Shown piece after piece: positions 1-7,674 of a stretch of DNA of 43,946 nt. The position numbers were made by a program, and so were the translations under genes. Where the stretch lies: NCBI GenBank assembly GCA_021850705.1, contig JAJZKU010000006.1, positions 1 through 43,946 of the forward strand, in the 5' to 3' direction. How positions within the stretch are numbered: position 1 is the first letter of the stretch; each line of letters starts with the position of its first letter. The stretch comes from Microcaldota archaeon. GTDB taxonomy: Archaea; Micrarchaeota; Micrarchaeia; Micrarchaeales; CABMGC01. Below the pieces are notes generated by a model that saw only the letters and a program-made list of their open reading frames with translations, was not told the origin of the DNA and did not search any database.

Positions 1-165
1 GGGGATTACAGGCACTGCGCTAAAAAAATAGATAAGGTTTTAAATGATACTAAACCTTATATTAAAAATGCCCTTAGTACAGGGCGCAATTTCTCTTCGG
101 AGAAGATGACAGACAAACTGATAGATGTTTACAAGCTACTTTTGTCAAAGCAGGCGATAGACTGA
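1..165 (+). CDS. C-terminal end of a probable glycosyltransferase (5'-truncated by window)
   Basis: Frame 1 is open from the first base to a TGA at 163-165, giving the last 54 residues of a protein that begins outside the window. The tail has a stretch reading roughly GRNFSSEKMTDKLIDVYKLL, which resembles the closing helix of GT4-type (group 1) glycosyltransferases, where an F-S-W-E-K-x-x-x-K-L-x-x-V-Y pattern is common. No catalytic part is visible, so the call rests on this helix alone. Its stop codon overlaps the apparent start of the next gene. Confidence 0.5.
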   Translation, partial: GDYRHCAKKIDKVLNDTKPYIKNALSTGRNFSSEKMTDKLIDVYKLLLSKQAID

Positions 166-812
166 GCGAAAAAGAGAACGGAAACAACAAGGCGGCTGCA
201 GAAGCGGCGCCTACACCTCATAAGAGCGAGAAGCAGGATAAGGTAGAGGAGATCAGGAAGCAGATAGATGAGGAGAGGAAGAAGGGAGCTTCAATAGCCA
301 ATATGATAAGGGCTACGAAGCGCAGGCTCCTCTACAAGCTTGACGAGAAGGCAGCTGTATCGAAGCTTGCCCAGATCAGCCATGAGAAGACAAAGGACAT
401 AAGGTATCTGAGGAAGAGGAAGAATGAGATTGATTTCAGGATATCCACAGAGGCATTTACCCTGGATGCTGAAAGGGATCTTGTAAGGAAGAGAAATGCG
501 ATTGAGCAGGAGCTAAACGAAGCAACAAAGAGCTACAGATTGAAGAAGAAGGTAGAGTTCATAGACAAGAGAATAGAAGAGATGAACAAACAGATAGAGA
601 CGATGGTCGAACAGCTTAAGGAATCCAACAAAAAACTCGATGATTATTACAACGAGATGAGAAGGATAAGCGGCAGCGAAAGAAGAAGGAGGGAGCCTCA
701 GCATGGGGAGGGAAGGCACCAGCAGAAGCCGCAGGAGATAAGCATTGCAGACATCGCCATAATAAACAAGGAAGAAAGCAAGAAAGAAGAAGATAATTCG
801 GTGATGAATTGA
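162..812 (+). CDS. Coiled-coil protein of unknown function, apparent CTG start
   Basis: The first ATG in this frame is at 303 (169 aa) and has no ribosome-binding site. The frame stays open and protein-like upstream to a CTG at 162 that overlaps the previous gene's stop, giving 216 aa that start MSEKENGNNKAAAEAAPTP. There is no ATG, GTG or TTG between 162 and 303. The protein is very rich in Lys, Glu and Arg, and residues ~45-170 look like long alpha-helical coiled coil. The acidic/basic tail ends in KEEDNSVMN. I recognise no family. Its stop codon overlaps the TTG start of the beta-CASP nuclease, so the two are probably co-translated and may act together in RNA processing (inference). Confidence 0.7.
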   Translation: MSEKENGNNKAAAEAAPTPHKSEKQDKVEEIRKQIDEERKKGASIANMIRATKRRLLYKLDEKAAVSKLAQISHEKTKDIRYLRKRKNEIDFRISTEAFTLDAERDLVRKRNAIEQELNEATKSYRLKKKVEFIDKRIEEMNKQIETMVEQLKESNKKLDDYYNEMRRISGSERRRREPQHGEGRHQQKPQEISIADIAIINKEESKKEEDNSVMN

Positions 813-2125
813 AGATTACATTCCTAGGCGCTGCCGGAGAAGTCGGCAGAAGCTGTATAATGATAGAAGAAGACGGTACGAGAGTTCTTCTTGACGCTGG
901 CATAAAGCTCGGCAAGAAGATAGAATATCCAGAATTGGATAAGGAGACATTGAAGGGTGTTGATGGAATAGTGGTGAGCCACGCCCATCTTGACCACAGC
1001 GGATACCTTCCGCACATATACTCCATAGGTTATGACAAGTATGCATATGCTACGAAGCCGACGTTTGAGCTTACGAACGTCCTTATTAGCGACTATATGC
1101 GCATATCAAACCCTGAGGAGATAACCAAGCAGGGCCTGTCTGCAATGCAGAAGAAGCACAAGATAGTCGAGTATGGGGAAGAATTCAGGATAAAGAACCT
1201 CAGGTTCAGACTGCTCACTGCAGGGCACATACTCGGAAGCGGGATGGTAGAGGTATCATCTAGCAAGGAGAAGCTGCTTTATACTGGGGATTTCAACCTT
1301 GCTACAAGCAAGCTGCTTGAGCCTGCATCGAACCAGGGCCTTAAGATAGACAATCTAGTTACAGAGAGCACTTATAGCGGCAAGGACGATGTCTTCAAAC
1401 CTGAGAAGGTGACCATGGACCTCATGGTAAACAGCCTGAACGACACTATAACAAGAGGGGGCAAGGCAATAGTACCAAGCTTTGCAGTAGGGCGCGCGGA
1501 AGAGATACTTCTTCTGCTTGACGATTATATGAAATCCGGAAGGCTGCAGAAGGTTCCCATACACATAGACGGTATGATAGGGAAGGCCATGCGCATCCAC
1601 AGGCACAATGTCATATACTGCAGGGATGAACTGCAGAAAAGAATACTGATGAATGACGATGACCCTTTCAAGAGTGCAAACTTCAACGTCATAAAGACGA
1701 GAGGGGAGCGCAAGAACATAATAAACAGCAGCGAATCAAGCATAATAGTAACGACAAGCGGCATGCTCACAGGAGGGCCTGTGATAAACTATCTGCAGTC
1801 ACTCGCAAAAGATTCAAAGAATAAGCTTATTCTTGTAGGTTACCAGGCTGTCGGGACTCCGGGAAGGGAGTTATTTGACGGTAAGAAGGAGATACAGATA
1901 GAGGATAAGACGATAAAGGTAGGCTTGGAGGTAAATACCTTCCATATCTCTGCGCATGCAGACAGGCCGCATCTTGTAAACTTCATAAAGTCCCTTAAGG
2001 GCTTGAAGAATGTCTATGCCGTTCATGGAGAAAAGGCCAAGGCGGAGGAATTTGTGGACTACATAAACCAGGACCACAAGCACAATGCAGTTGCGCCTGA
2101 ACTCGGTTCGTCATACAATACCTGA
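809..2125 (+). CDS. Beta-CASP metallo-beta-lactamase ribonuclease (short archaeal CPSF2-like form)
   Basis: Zinc-dependent RNase of the metallo-beta-lactamase/beta-CASP superfamily (CPSF73/Ysh1/RNase J relatives), acting in mRNA 3'-end formation or decay. The metal site HAHLDHSG lies at residues 58-65, TAGHILGSG near 137 supplies the next His, and HISAHAD near 379 supplies the C-terminal metal and active-site His. The beta-CASP insert includes VPSFAVGRAEE and TTSGMLTGGP. At 438 aa without N-terminal KH domains it matches the short aCPSF2-type rather than the ~630-aa aCPSF1. The start is a TTG overlapping the upstream TGA. Exonuclease versus endonuclease activity cannot be decided from sequence. 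Confidence 0.9.
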   Translation: MKITFLGAAGEVGRSCIMIEEDGTRVLLDAGIKLGKKIEYPELDKETLKGVDGIVVSHAHLDHSGYLPHIYSIGYDKYAYATKPTFELTNVLISDYMRISNPEEITKQGLSAMQKKHKIVEYGEEFRIKNLRFRLLTAGHILGSGMVEVSSSKEKLLYTGDFNLATSKLLEPASNQGLKIDNLVTESTYSGKDDVFKPEKVTMDLMVNSLNDTITRGGKAIVPSFAVGRAEEILLLLDDYMKSGRLQKVPIHIDGMIGKAMRIHRHNVIYCRDELQKRILMNDDDPFKSANFNVIKTRGERKNIINSSESSIIVTTSGMLTGGPVINYLQSLAKDSKNKLILVGYQAVGTPGRELFDGKKEIQIEDKTIKVGLEVNTFHISAHADRPHLVNFIKSLKGLKNVYAVHGEKAKAEEFVDYINQDHKHNAVAPELGSSYNT

Positions 2126-2127
2126 TA

Positions 2128-2340
2128 CTATCCGTATTTGCTTTTCAGGTGCCTCCTGTAGAGTATGAATCCTATTATCAGTATTATCAGTACCACTACC
2201 AGAATAACGATGTTGAATGACTGAGGCAGAGGAGACTGAATTCCCTGCGGCACGGTTATTGTAGGTGCTATTGGAATTGAGCTTCCTGATGAATTAGGGT
2301 TTACAGACCCGGCAGTTCCAAGCACGTAAATGAAGTCCAT
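2128..2340 (-). CDS. Small single-span membrane protein
   Basis: A 70-aa protein with a Ser/Pro/Thr-rich N-terminal half (about residues 8-38) and one strongly hydrophobic segment near residues 43-63 rich in Val, Ile and Leu, followed by a basic YRRHLKSKYG tail. This suggests a C-terminally anchored protein with a short exposed N-terminal part. It is convergent with the beta-CASP gene, two bases apart, and divergent from the pilin-like gene. No family recognised. The positive-inside tail and composition support a real gene. Confidence 0.6.
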   Translation of the reverse strand: MDFIYVLGTAGSVNPNSSGSSIPIAPTITVPQGIQSPLPQSFNIVILVVVLIILIIGFILYRRHLKSKYG

Positions 2341-2385
2341 ATACAGTATATTTTAATTGATTACCATTAAATATGTTACATTGAT

Positions 2386-3312
2386 ATGAAACTCCAAAGC
2401 GCATTCGAGTATCTTATGGCATGGGGCTGGGCAATCCTGATAATAGCAGTAGTGCTTGCCATGCTCTTTGAGAGTGGATTGCTGAATCCTTTGAACTTTT
2501 ACCCCACGGTATCCGGAGGCGCCTGTCACGTCATAAGGCCTGAAGGTCCACTTACGATCCAGTTCATAAGCCTTGCAGGCGCTTGCAACAGCGCCCTGCC
2601 GCAAGGCGTCGCGTATATGTCATGCGCATGGCCCGACCTCAGTGTATGCAATCCTAATTTCATGGTTGCAAATCTGAATAATTCCGTAAATCCATTGACT
2701 ATCTCGGCTTGGTTTTGGGAACCGCCAAATATAGTTTACGATGGTCAGGTAGTTAGTTATGGGGGAGTGATAGCAGGCTTTAATGGTGACTATCCGCAGC
2801 TTGCAGTAGGTTATAAGTTAGGGAGCAACCTTGGAGGTTATCTCTGCGGTGGCATTCCAAGCGACATATACTGCAGTTCACAGAACGCAACTCCAGGAGC
2901 GTGGAACTACGGGGTTGTCACTATAAGCAATTCTGTAATAGACGTTTATATGAATGGGAAATTGGTGGCTTCCGGTCCTGGCGTAACGTTGACCGGAGAC
3001 AATACCGCATATGTAGGAGTAAATGCTTCTGGGTGCCGCTGCTGGGTGAACTCTGCAGGCCAGTATGAAGCCTATTACAATAGCGGATATACTGCAGATG
3101 TGCAGATATACAATACAACTCTTTCCTACGGGGACGTAAATGCGCTTTTTGCAGAGGGAATCAATGGTGCCCCGATAAACCTGAATAATCTTGTTGCATG
3201 GTGGCAACTCAACGGCGATTACAACGATTATAGCGGAAACGGATACAACGGAAATGCCATAGACATATCCTCTACCTCGTCATGGAAGAGCACATACGTC
3301 GGTAAGAACTGA
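2386..3312 (+). CDS. Pilin-like secreted protein with class III signal peptide and LamG/concanavalin-like domain
   Basis: The N-terminus (MKLQSAFEYLMAWGWAILII) is a class III, type IV prepilin-like signal: a short basic segment, Q-S-A-F-E-Y-L, then a hydrophobic helix. This motif is common in DPANN archaea and is cut by an EppA/FlaK-type peptidase. Residues ~95-300 look like a LamG/concanavalin A-like jelly roll: NPLTISAWFW near the start, a mid-domain VDVYMNGKLVASG strand, and LVAWWQLNGDYNDYSGNGYNG near the end. Cysteines at several positions suggest disulfides outside the cell. The product is probably a minor pilin or surface adhesin with a carbohydrate-binding-like head. Ligand unknown. 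Confidence 0.78.
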   Translation: MKLQSAFEYLMAWGWAILIIAVVLAMLFESGLLNPLNFYPTVSGGACHVIRPEGPLTIQFISLAGACNSALPQGVAYMSCAWPDLSVCNPNFMVANLNNSVNPLTISAWFWEPPNIVYDGQVVSYGGVIAGFNGDYPQLAVGYKLGSNLGGYLCGGIPSDIYCSSQNATPGAWNYGVVTISNSVIDVYMNGKLVASGPGVTLTGDNTAYVGVNASGCRCWVNSAGQYEAYYNSGYTADVQIYNTTLSYGDVNALFAEGINGAPINLNNLVAWWQLNGDYNDYSGNGYNGNAIDISSTSSWKSTYVGKN

Positions 3313-3352
3313 GCATGTGCTTAGAAGATACTCGCTTTTGTCAGATTTGACA

Positions 3353-3370
3353 ATAAGATATAAATACCAT
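3353..3370 (+). promoter_or_regulatory. TATA-box promoter element, first copy of an 18-bp repeat
   Basis: The 18-mer ATAAGATATAAATACCAT contains a good archaeal TATA box. The TATA core ends 29 nt before the ATG at 3395, fitting a leaderless or nearly leaderless transcript of the HAD phosphatase gene. The identical 18-mer occurs again at 4193-4210. Confidence 0.65.
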
Positions 3371-3394
3371 GAATTTTCTTCTGATACTGTTTAT

Positions 3395-4144
3395 ATGGTA
3401 GTTAACAGTAAGCGCTTGGAAAGAGAGCTTGAAAGCAGGCCAAAAGCAGTATTCTTTGATTTCGACGGAACGTTAGCTTCAGGAAGTGCATCGCTTCAAC
3501 TCATGAACTATCTTGCTCAGATAAGAGTATTTCCAGAGAAGCAGCATGCGATTATTTTACAGACGATGGATAATTACCAAAATGGGAAGGTGAGTTATAA
3601 TGATTTATGCATCAATCTTGGAAAGGCATGGGGAGATGGACTTAACGGTAAGGAGGAGAGATGGATAAGATACCATGCAGAACAGGTATTCGATAGGTTT
3701 ATTCCGAAGATATATGATTCCTCTTTTGAGTTGGTGGAGTTATTTGCTGCCAACTCCTACACTACAATAGTAGTCTCTTCCGGAGTTCATGAGATTAACT
3801 CGTTGGCTGCCAAAGCCTTGGGAGTAAAGGAGTTGTATTGTACCGAATTGGAAGTTATAAACGGGATATATACAGGAAGGATGAAGGCAGATAGATACAT
3901 AGCTGAAAGAAAGGCAGAGGTGATTATGTCCATGCGGAAGAGATTTGATCTTGGCAGAAGCTTTGCTTTCGGAGACTCCGTTACTGATGAAAAGGTATTG
4001 GGCAAGGTAGGCACGCCTGTAGCTCTGAATCCGTCAAAGGAGCTTGAAGCGCTTGCCAGAGAGAATAAATGGGCGATATGCACTCATGAGAATGTAGTTG
4101 CAGAGATAGGCACCGTGATAAAACTGATTACTAGGGAAGCGTAA
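3395..4144 (+). CDS. HAD-superfamily phosphatase, subfamily IB (SerB-like)
   Basis: A 249-aa cytosolic phosphomonoesterase of the haloacid dehalogenase superfamily. Motif I FFDFDGTL (nucleophile D22, acid/base D24), motif II VVSSG, and motif IV AFGDSVTDEKVL with two acidic metal ligands are visible. This pattern resembles the SerB-like IB subfamily (TIGR01490 type). The substrate may be phosphoserine or another small phosphate ester and cannot be fixed from sequence. The frame is open upstream to 3317, but the TATA box at 3359-3366 lies in that extension and points to the ATG at 3395. Confidence 0.85.
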   Translation: MVVNSKRLERELESRPKAVFFDFDGTLASGSASLQLMNYLAQIRVFPEKQHAIILQTMDNYQNGKVSYNDLCINLGKAWGDGLNGKEERWIRYHAEQVFDRFIPKIYDSSFELVELFAANSYTTIVVSSGVHEINSLAAKALGVKELYCTELEVINGIYTGRMKADRYIAERKAEVIMSMRKRFDLGRSFAFGDSVTDEKVLGKVGTPVALNPSKELEALARENKWAICTHENVVAEIGTVIKLITREA

Positions 4145-4192
4145 GGTTAATTTTCCCAGCATGGCTTATACTTTTATTTTAGGACCTTGGAG

Positions 4193-4210
4193 ATAAGATA
4201 TAAATACCAT
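4193..4210 (+). promoter_or_regulatory. TATA-box promoter element, second copy of an 18-bp repeat
   Basis: Exact second copy of the 18-mer ATAAGATATAAATACCAT, with the TATA core ending 31 nt before the ATG at 4237. Identity extends outside the TATA core on both sides (ATAAG before, CCAT after), which suggests a shared regulatory context with the HAD gene's promoter. Confidence 0.6.
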
Positions 4211-4236
4211 AATATTCATTTTATTTTCTTGATAAC

Positions 4237-4443
4237 ATGAGAACAAAGGCAAACAAGGCGACTAGACCTTATGAAAATGAACTCGGAGTAGGGGCTCCTG
4301 CGTTTATCGGCAGGGATATGGAATTCAGCAACTCGGTTAGAGGAGCATACAGAGGACCCGATGTTGCTTCAAACAACATATCAGACAGAAGGAAGGATAG
4401 CAGATTCTTAGAAGATTATGGCGGAGAGCCGTTGTTTATCTGA
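4237..4443 (+). CDS. Small hypothetical protein (68 aa)
   Basis: A soluble, charged, low-complexity protein with no membrane segment or Cys. It contains many Gly, Asn, Arg and Asp residues and looks largely disordered, with a hydrophobic C-terminal GGEPLFI. A strong TATA box about 31 nt upstream supports expression. Its TGA is directly followed by the reverse-complement stop of the acylphosphatase gene (TGATCA), so the two convergent genes abut with no gap. No family recognised. Confidence 0.6.
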   Translation: MRTKANKATRPYENELGVGAPAFIGRDMEFSNSVRGAYRGPDVASNNISDRRKDSRFLEDYGGEPLFI

Positions 4444-4731
4444 TCATCTCTCTATGACGAACTTTTCATAATCAGGGCACTTTGGGAAGTTTCCGGAGTG
4501 CTCTTCGTATTTTTCTATGTGCATCACTGAAGGCCCGTTTTTCATATCAACACGAATCTCCTTCTCGAATTTGTCCATCGATTCCTTTTCTGCTATGGCG
4601 ATTATTCTTACACTCCCGTCTTCCATGTTCCTCACGCTGCCCCTTATGTTATTCCTAAATGCAACTTTCTTTACCAACCATCTGTAACCTACTCCCTGCA
4701 CATTGCCATGGACTATGAATAAAACTTTCAT
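4444..4731 (-). CDS. acyP: Acylphosphatase
   Basis: A 95-aa enzyme hydrolysing the carboxyl-phosphate bond of acylphosphates. The family signature is clear: VHGNVQGVGYRWLV at residues 7-20, containing the catalytic Arg that binds phosphate, and the second motif around NIRGSVRNMEDGSVRI, which carries the catalytic Asn. Length is typical (90-100 aa). A TATA-like sequence on the minus strand near 4767-4775 lies at a suitable distance for expression from its own promoter. Convergent and abutting with the small gene on the plus strand. Confidence 0.95.
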   Translation of the reverse strand: MKVLFIVHGNVQGVGYRWLVKKVAFRNNIRGSVRNMEDGSVRIIAIAEKESMDKFEKEIRVDMKNGPSVMHIEKYEEHSGNFPKCPDYEKFVIER

Positions 4732-4825
4732 ATGCTCAGTATGCTTTTTGATCAGTATTATATAATCTTTATCTTTTTCAAATAAAAGTTGGAAGATTAC
4801 AAATATATATTAGAAAAAAGCAAAC

Positions 4826-4850
4826 ATTTATATATTACATGCTAGTAATA
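4826..4850 (+). promoter_or_regulatory. Heat-shock operon promoter with overlapping inverted-repeat operator
   Basis: ATTTATATA at 4827-4835 is a TATA box placed to start transcription at or next to the ATG at 4856. Directly overlapping it is a perfect dyad: TATTAC (4833-4838), a 6-nt spacer ATGCTA, then GTAATA (4845-4850). A dimeric regulator bound here would block TBP/TFB or polymerase. The first gene of the operon encodes a winged-helix protein, so autoregulation is the simplest reading (inference). Confidence 0.6.
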
Positions 4851-4855
4851 CATTC

Positions 4856-5305
4856 ATGAGCTCTGGAGATAAGATTATTATAAGGACAGTGAGCAGGCCT
4901 TCCGGAAAGGATGCTGAGGAACTTGTGGACTGGTTCTGCAGGGTCTTCGGCCTGTCCGGAGAGAAAGGAGATATAGAGCCTGTGCTGCTGAAAGAGATAA
5001 TCAGGACAAGCGTAAAAGGAGAGGGAACGACAAGCAAGGTTTTGAATGAGAAGCTTGAACTTCCAAGAAGCACTGTGATATACCATCTAAACAGGTTCAT
5101 ATATTCAGGGCTTGTGGTGCGCAGAGGCAGAAAGTACTATCTGCGCTCAGAAGATATGGAGAGCACGCTTGAGGAACTGCAGAGCGAGATAGACAGGGAG
5201 TTTGGCCGCATGATGGAGTTCGCACAGAAGATGGATAGTTTATTTGAGGGTAATTTAGATGCAGGAAACAGAGGATGGAAAGAAAGAAGAAAGGGCAGAA
5301 CCTGA
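4856..5305 (+). CDS. Winged-helix transcriptional regulator, first gene of the hsp70 operon
   Basis: A 149-aa DNA-binding protein. Residues ~40-100 form an ArsR/MarR-like winged helix: LLKEIIRTSVKGEGTTSKVLNEKLELPRSTVIYHLNRF as helices with the recognition helix at PRSTVIYHLNRFI, then the wing GLVVRRGRKYYLR. Residues 105-135 form an acidic amphipathic helix, likely for dimerisation. It overlaps grpE by 47 nt, so it is cotranscribed with grpE-dnaK-dnaJ. The role resembles archaeal heat-shock repressors such as Phr, but I see no specific match to Phr or bacterial HrcA. It probably represses the operon through the dyad at 4833-4850 (inference). Confidence 0.8.
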   Translation: MSSGDKIIIRTVSRPSGKDAEELVDWFCRVFGLSGEKGDIEPVLLKEIIRTSVKGEGTTSKVLNEKLELPRSTVIYHLNRFIYSGLVVRRGRKYYLRSEDMESTLEELQSEIDREFGRMMEFAQKMDSLFEGNLDAGNRGWKERRKGRT

Positions 5306-5816
5306 GAAGAATGAAAAGGCAGAGGAAGGTTCGCCTGAGAAAGAGATAGCCGACCTTAAGGACAGGATGCTCAGGCTTGCAGCTGAATTCGACAACTACA
5401 AGAAACGTGTTGCAAAGGATCTGAATTCCTCTTCTGACAAGGGAAAGGCCGAGATAATTGCAAAACTGCTCCCTGTCATAGACGAGTTCGAGCTCGCTAT
5501 AGGAAACATGGACATTAAGCAGGAGCATGCGAAGGGCATAAGCCTCATATACTCAAACTTCATAAGTACGCTTAAATCCGCAGGGCTTAGAGTGCTTGAT
5601 GTATCAGGAAAGTACGATCCTTACAAGCAGGAGATAATCCTTGCAGAGGAGAGCGATGAGGAAGAGGGCACTATACTTGAGGTAGTACGGAAGGGTTACG
5701 CATTCAATGAAATAATGCTAAGGCCTGCATCTGTCATAGTGGCAAGAAAGAAGCATGTTGAACAAACAAAAACCGAAGAAGAAAATAAAGAGGAAAAGAA
5801 GAAAGATGGTGAATGA
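5259..5816 (+). CDS. grpE: GrpE, nucleotide exchange factor of DnaK
   Basis: A 185-aa homodimeric co-chaperone that releases ADP from DnaK. After a disordered acidic N-terminus (1-30) comes the long dimerisation coiled coil ([21 protein letters not shown], ~29-60), then the beta-wing domain with [16 protein letters not shown] and [26 protein letters not shown], the typical GrpE C-terminal signature. The charged KKKDGE tail is lineage-specific. The start is inside the end of the regulator gene, preceded by GAGGGTAA. Its last codons overlap upstream alternatives of the dnaK start. Confidence 0.95.
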   Translation: MQETEDGKKEERAEPEKNEKAEEGSPEKEIADLKDRMLRLAAEFDNYKKRVAKDLNSSSDKGKAEIIAKLLPVIDEFELAIGNMDIKQEHAKGISLIYSNFISTLKSAGLRVLDVSGKYDPYKQEIILAEESDEEEGTILEVVRKGYAFNEIMLRPASVIVARKKHVEQTKTEEENKEEKKKDGE

Positions 5817-5817
5817 T

Positions 5818-7665
5818 ATGAAAGTTATTGGAATAGATCTTGGAACGAGCAATAGCGCTGCAGCAGTACTTGAAGGAGGAAGACCCGTACTTATACCAAG
5901 CGCGGAAGGAACCTCGCTTTATGGAAAGTCCTTCCCAAGCTATGTCGCATTTACAAAGGATGGGCAGAGGCTTGTCGGAGAGCCGGCAAGGAGGCAGGCA
6001 GTAGCAAACATTGAAGGAACCGTAGCCGCATTCAAGAGGAAGATGGGTACGGATTTCAAATACGAGATATTCGGGAAGAAGTATTCGCCGCAGGAGTTAT
6101 CTGCTGCAATATTGCAGAAGATAAAGAAGGATGCTGAAGCCTTCCTTGGAGAGGAGGTTACAAAGGCAGTGATAACAGTACCAGCATACTTTGACGATAA
6201 CCAGAGGCAGGCCACGAAGGATGCGGGAGAGATTGCAGGTCTTGAAGTGATAAGGCTTGTGAATGAACCGACCGCAGCTTCTCTTGCATACGGAATAGAC
6301 AAGGGAGCAAAAGATGCAAAGATACTTGTATACGATTTTGGAGGAGGAACTCTTGACGTAACCATAATGGAATTCGGCGGAGGTGTCTTTGAGGTAAAGG
6401 CTACAAGCGGGGATACCCATCTTGGAGGAACGGATATGGATAACGCGATAGTGGAATTCCTTCTTGCTGAGATAAAGAAGAATACTGGAGTGGATGTTTC
6501 CAAGGACAAGCAGGCAGTGCAGAGGGTGAGAGAGGCAGGGGAGCGTGCAAAGATAGAGCTCTCTACCACAGTCTCTACAGACATAAACCTGCCTTTTCTT
6601 GCAATGGGAGCGAACAACTCTCCTGTTAACTTCTCATACCAGATGAGCAGGGCTAAGCTGGAAGAGATTGTCATACAGATAGTCGAGAGGACGACAAAGC
6701 CGGTGATGCAGGCCATGAAGGATGCGAAGCTCGAGCCGAAGGACATAGACAAGGTAATACTTGTCGGCGGCCCTACAAGGATGCCAATAGTTCAGAGGTA
6801 TATAGAGCAGCTGCTTGGGAAGAAGATAGAGCGTGGAGTCGATCCCATGGAAGCGGTAGCTTTCGGTGCAGCCATACAGGCAGGAGTGCTTACCGGAGAG
6901 GTGAAGGATGTTGTGCTTCTGGATGTTACTCCATTATCCCTAGGGCTTGAGACGATGGGAGGGGTGATGACCAAGATCATAGAAAGGAATACAACAATAC
7001 CGGTAAAGAGAACACAGATATTCACAACGGCAGAGGACAACCAGCCTACTGTAGACATACACATACTGCAGGGAGAGAGAAGCCTTGCCAGGGACAATAT
7101 AGAGCTTGGCAGATTCGAGCTCACAGGCCTTCCGCCTGCAAAAAGGGGAACGCCGCAGGTAGAGGTTACCTTCGATATAGACGCGAACGGAATATTGCAT
7201 GTGCATGCGAAGGACAAGGCAACAGGCAAGGAGCAGTCCATGCAGGTAATGGCACCCAACAAGATGAACAGGGAGGATATCGAGAAGAAGATAACGGAGG
7301 CTGAGCAGAACGCGGAGCAGGACAAGGAGCTACTGGAAAAGATACAGCTGAAGAATGATGCCGAATCCATCATATATACGACTGACAGGGCACTGAAGGA
7401 TTACAAGGACAAGATACCTTCCGATGTGTCAGACAGCATAAACAGCATCAAGACTGAGCTTGAGGATGCTGTGAAGAAGGAGGATTACCAGGGAATAAAG
7501 GATGGACTTGACAAGCTCAGGGAGGAGCTCCAGAAAATAGGAGGAAGCATGTACGGGCAGGGAGGAACTGGAGAACCTGGACCGGGAGCAGGTCCTGAAC
7601 CAGGCCCAGATACAGGGCAGGGAGGAGATGGAAGCGTTGACGCGGATTTCAAAGTGCAGAAATAG
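5818..7665 (+). CDS. dnaK: DnaK (Hsp70) chaperone
   Basis: A 615-aa ATP-dependent chaperone. The ATPase domain starts [21 protein letters not shown] and contains [27 protein letters not shown] and [14 protein letters not shown]. The substrate domain follows [20 protein letters not shown] and the linker DVVLLD. The helical lid ends in a Gly/Pro-rich tail with DADFK, as in bacterial DnaK. The ATG at 5818 follows a good GGTGA site at 5809-5813; ATG/GTG codons further upstream lie inside grpE. Archaeal Hsp70 systems are known to be of bacterial ancestry. Flanked by grpE (2 nt) and dnaJ (10 nt). Confidence 0.98.
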   Translation: MKVIGIDLGTSNSAAAVLEGGRPVLIPSAEGTSLYGKSFPSYVAFTKDGQRLVGEPARRQAVANIEGTVAAFKRKMGTDFKYEIFGKKYSPQELSAAILQKIKKDAEAFLGEEVTKAVITVPAYFDDNQRQATKDAGEIAGLEVIRLVNEPTAASLAYGIDKGAKDAKILVYDFGGGTLDVTIMEFGGGVFEVKATSGDTHLGGTDMDNAIVEFLLAEIKKNTGVDVSKDKQAVQRVREAGERAKIELSTTVSTDINLPFLAMGANNSPVNFSYQMSRAKLEEIVIQIVERTTKPVMQAMKDAKLEPKDIDKVILVGGPTRMPIVQRYIEQLLGKKIERGVDPMEAVAFGAAIQAGVLTGEVKDVVLLDVTPLSLGLETMGGVMTKIIERNTTIPVKRTQIFTTAEDNQPTVDIHILQGERSLARDNIELGRFELTGLPPAKRGTPQVEVTFDIDANGILHVHAKDKATGKEQSMQVMAPNKMNREDIEKKITEAEQNAEQDKELLEKIQLKNDAESIIYTTDRALKDYKDKIPSDVSDSINSIKTELEDAVKKEDYQGIKDGLDKLREELQKIGGSMYGQGGTGEPGPGAGPEPGPDTGQGGDGSVDADFKVQK

Positions 7666-7674
7666 GGTTGAACG

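Noticed and set aside
5940-6752. Long open frame (270 codons) on the minus strand opposite dnaK
   Set aside because: Lies wholly within dnaK, is rich in Ser/Ala/Pro from the complementary codon pattern, and has no recognisable motif. It is an antisense shadow of a high-quality gene.
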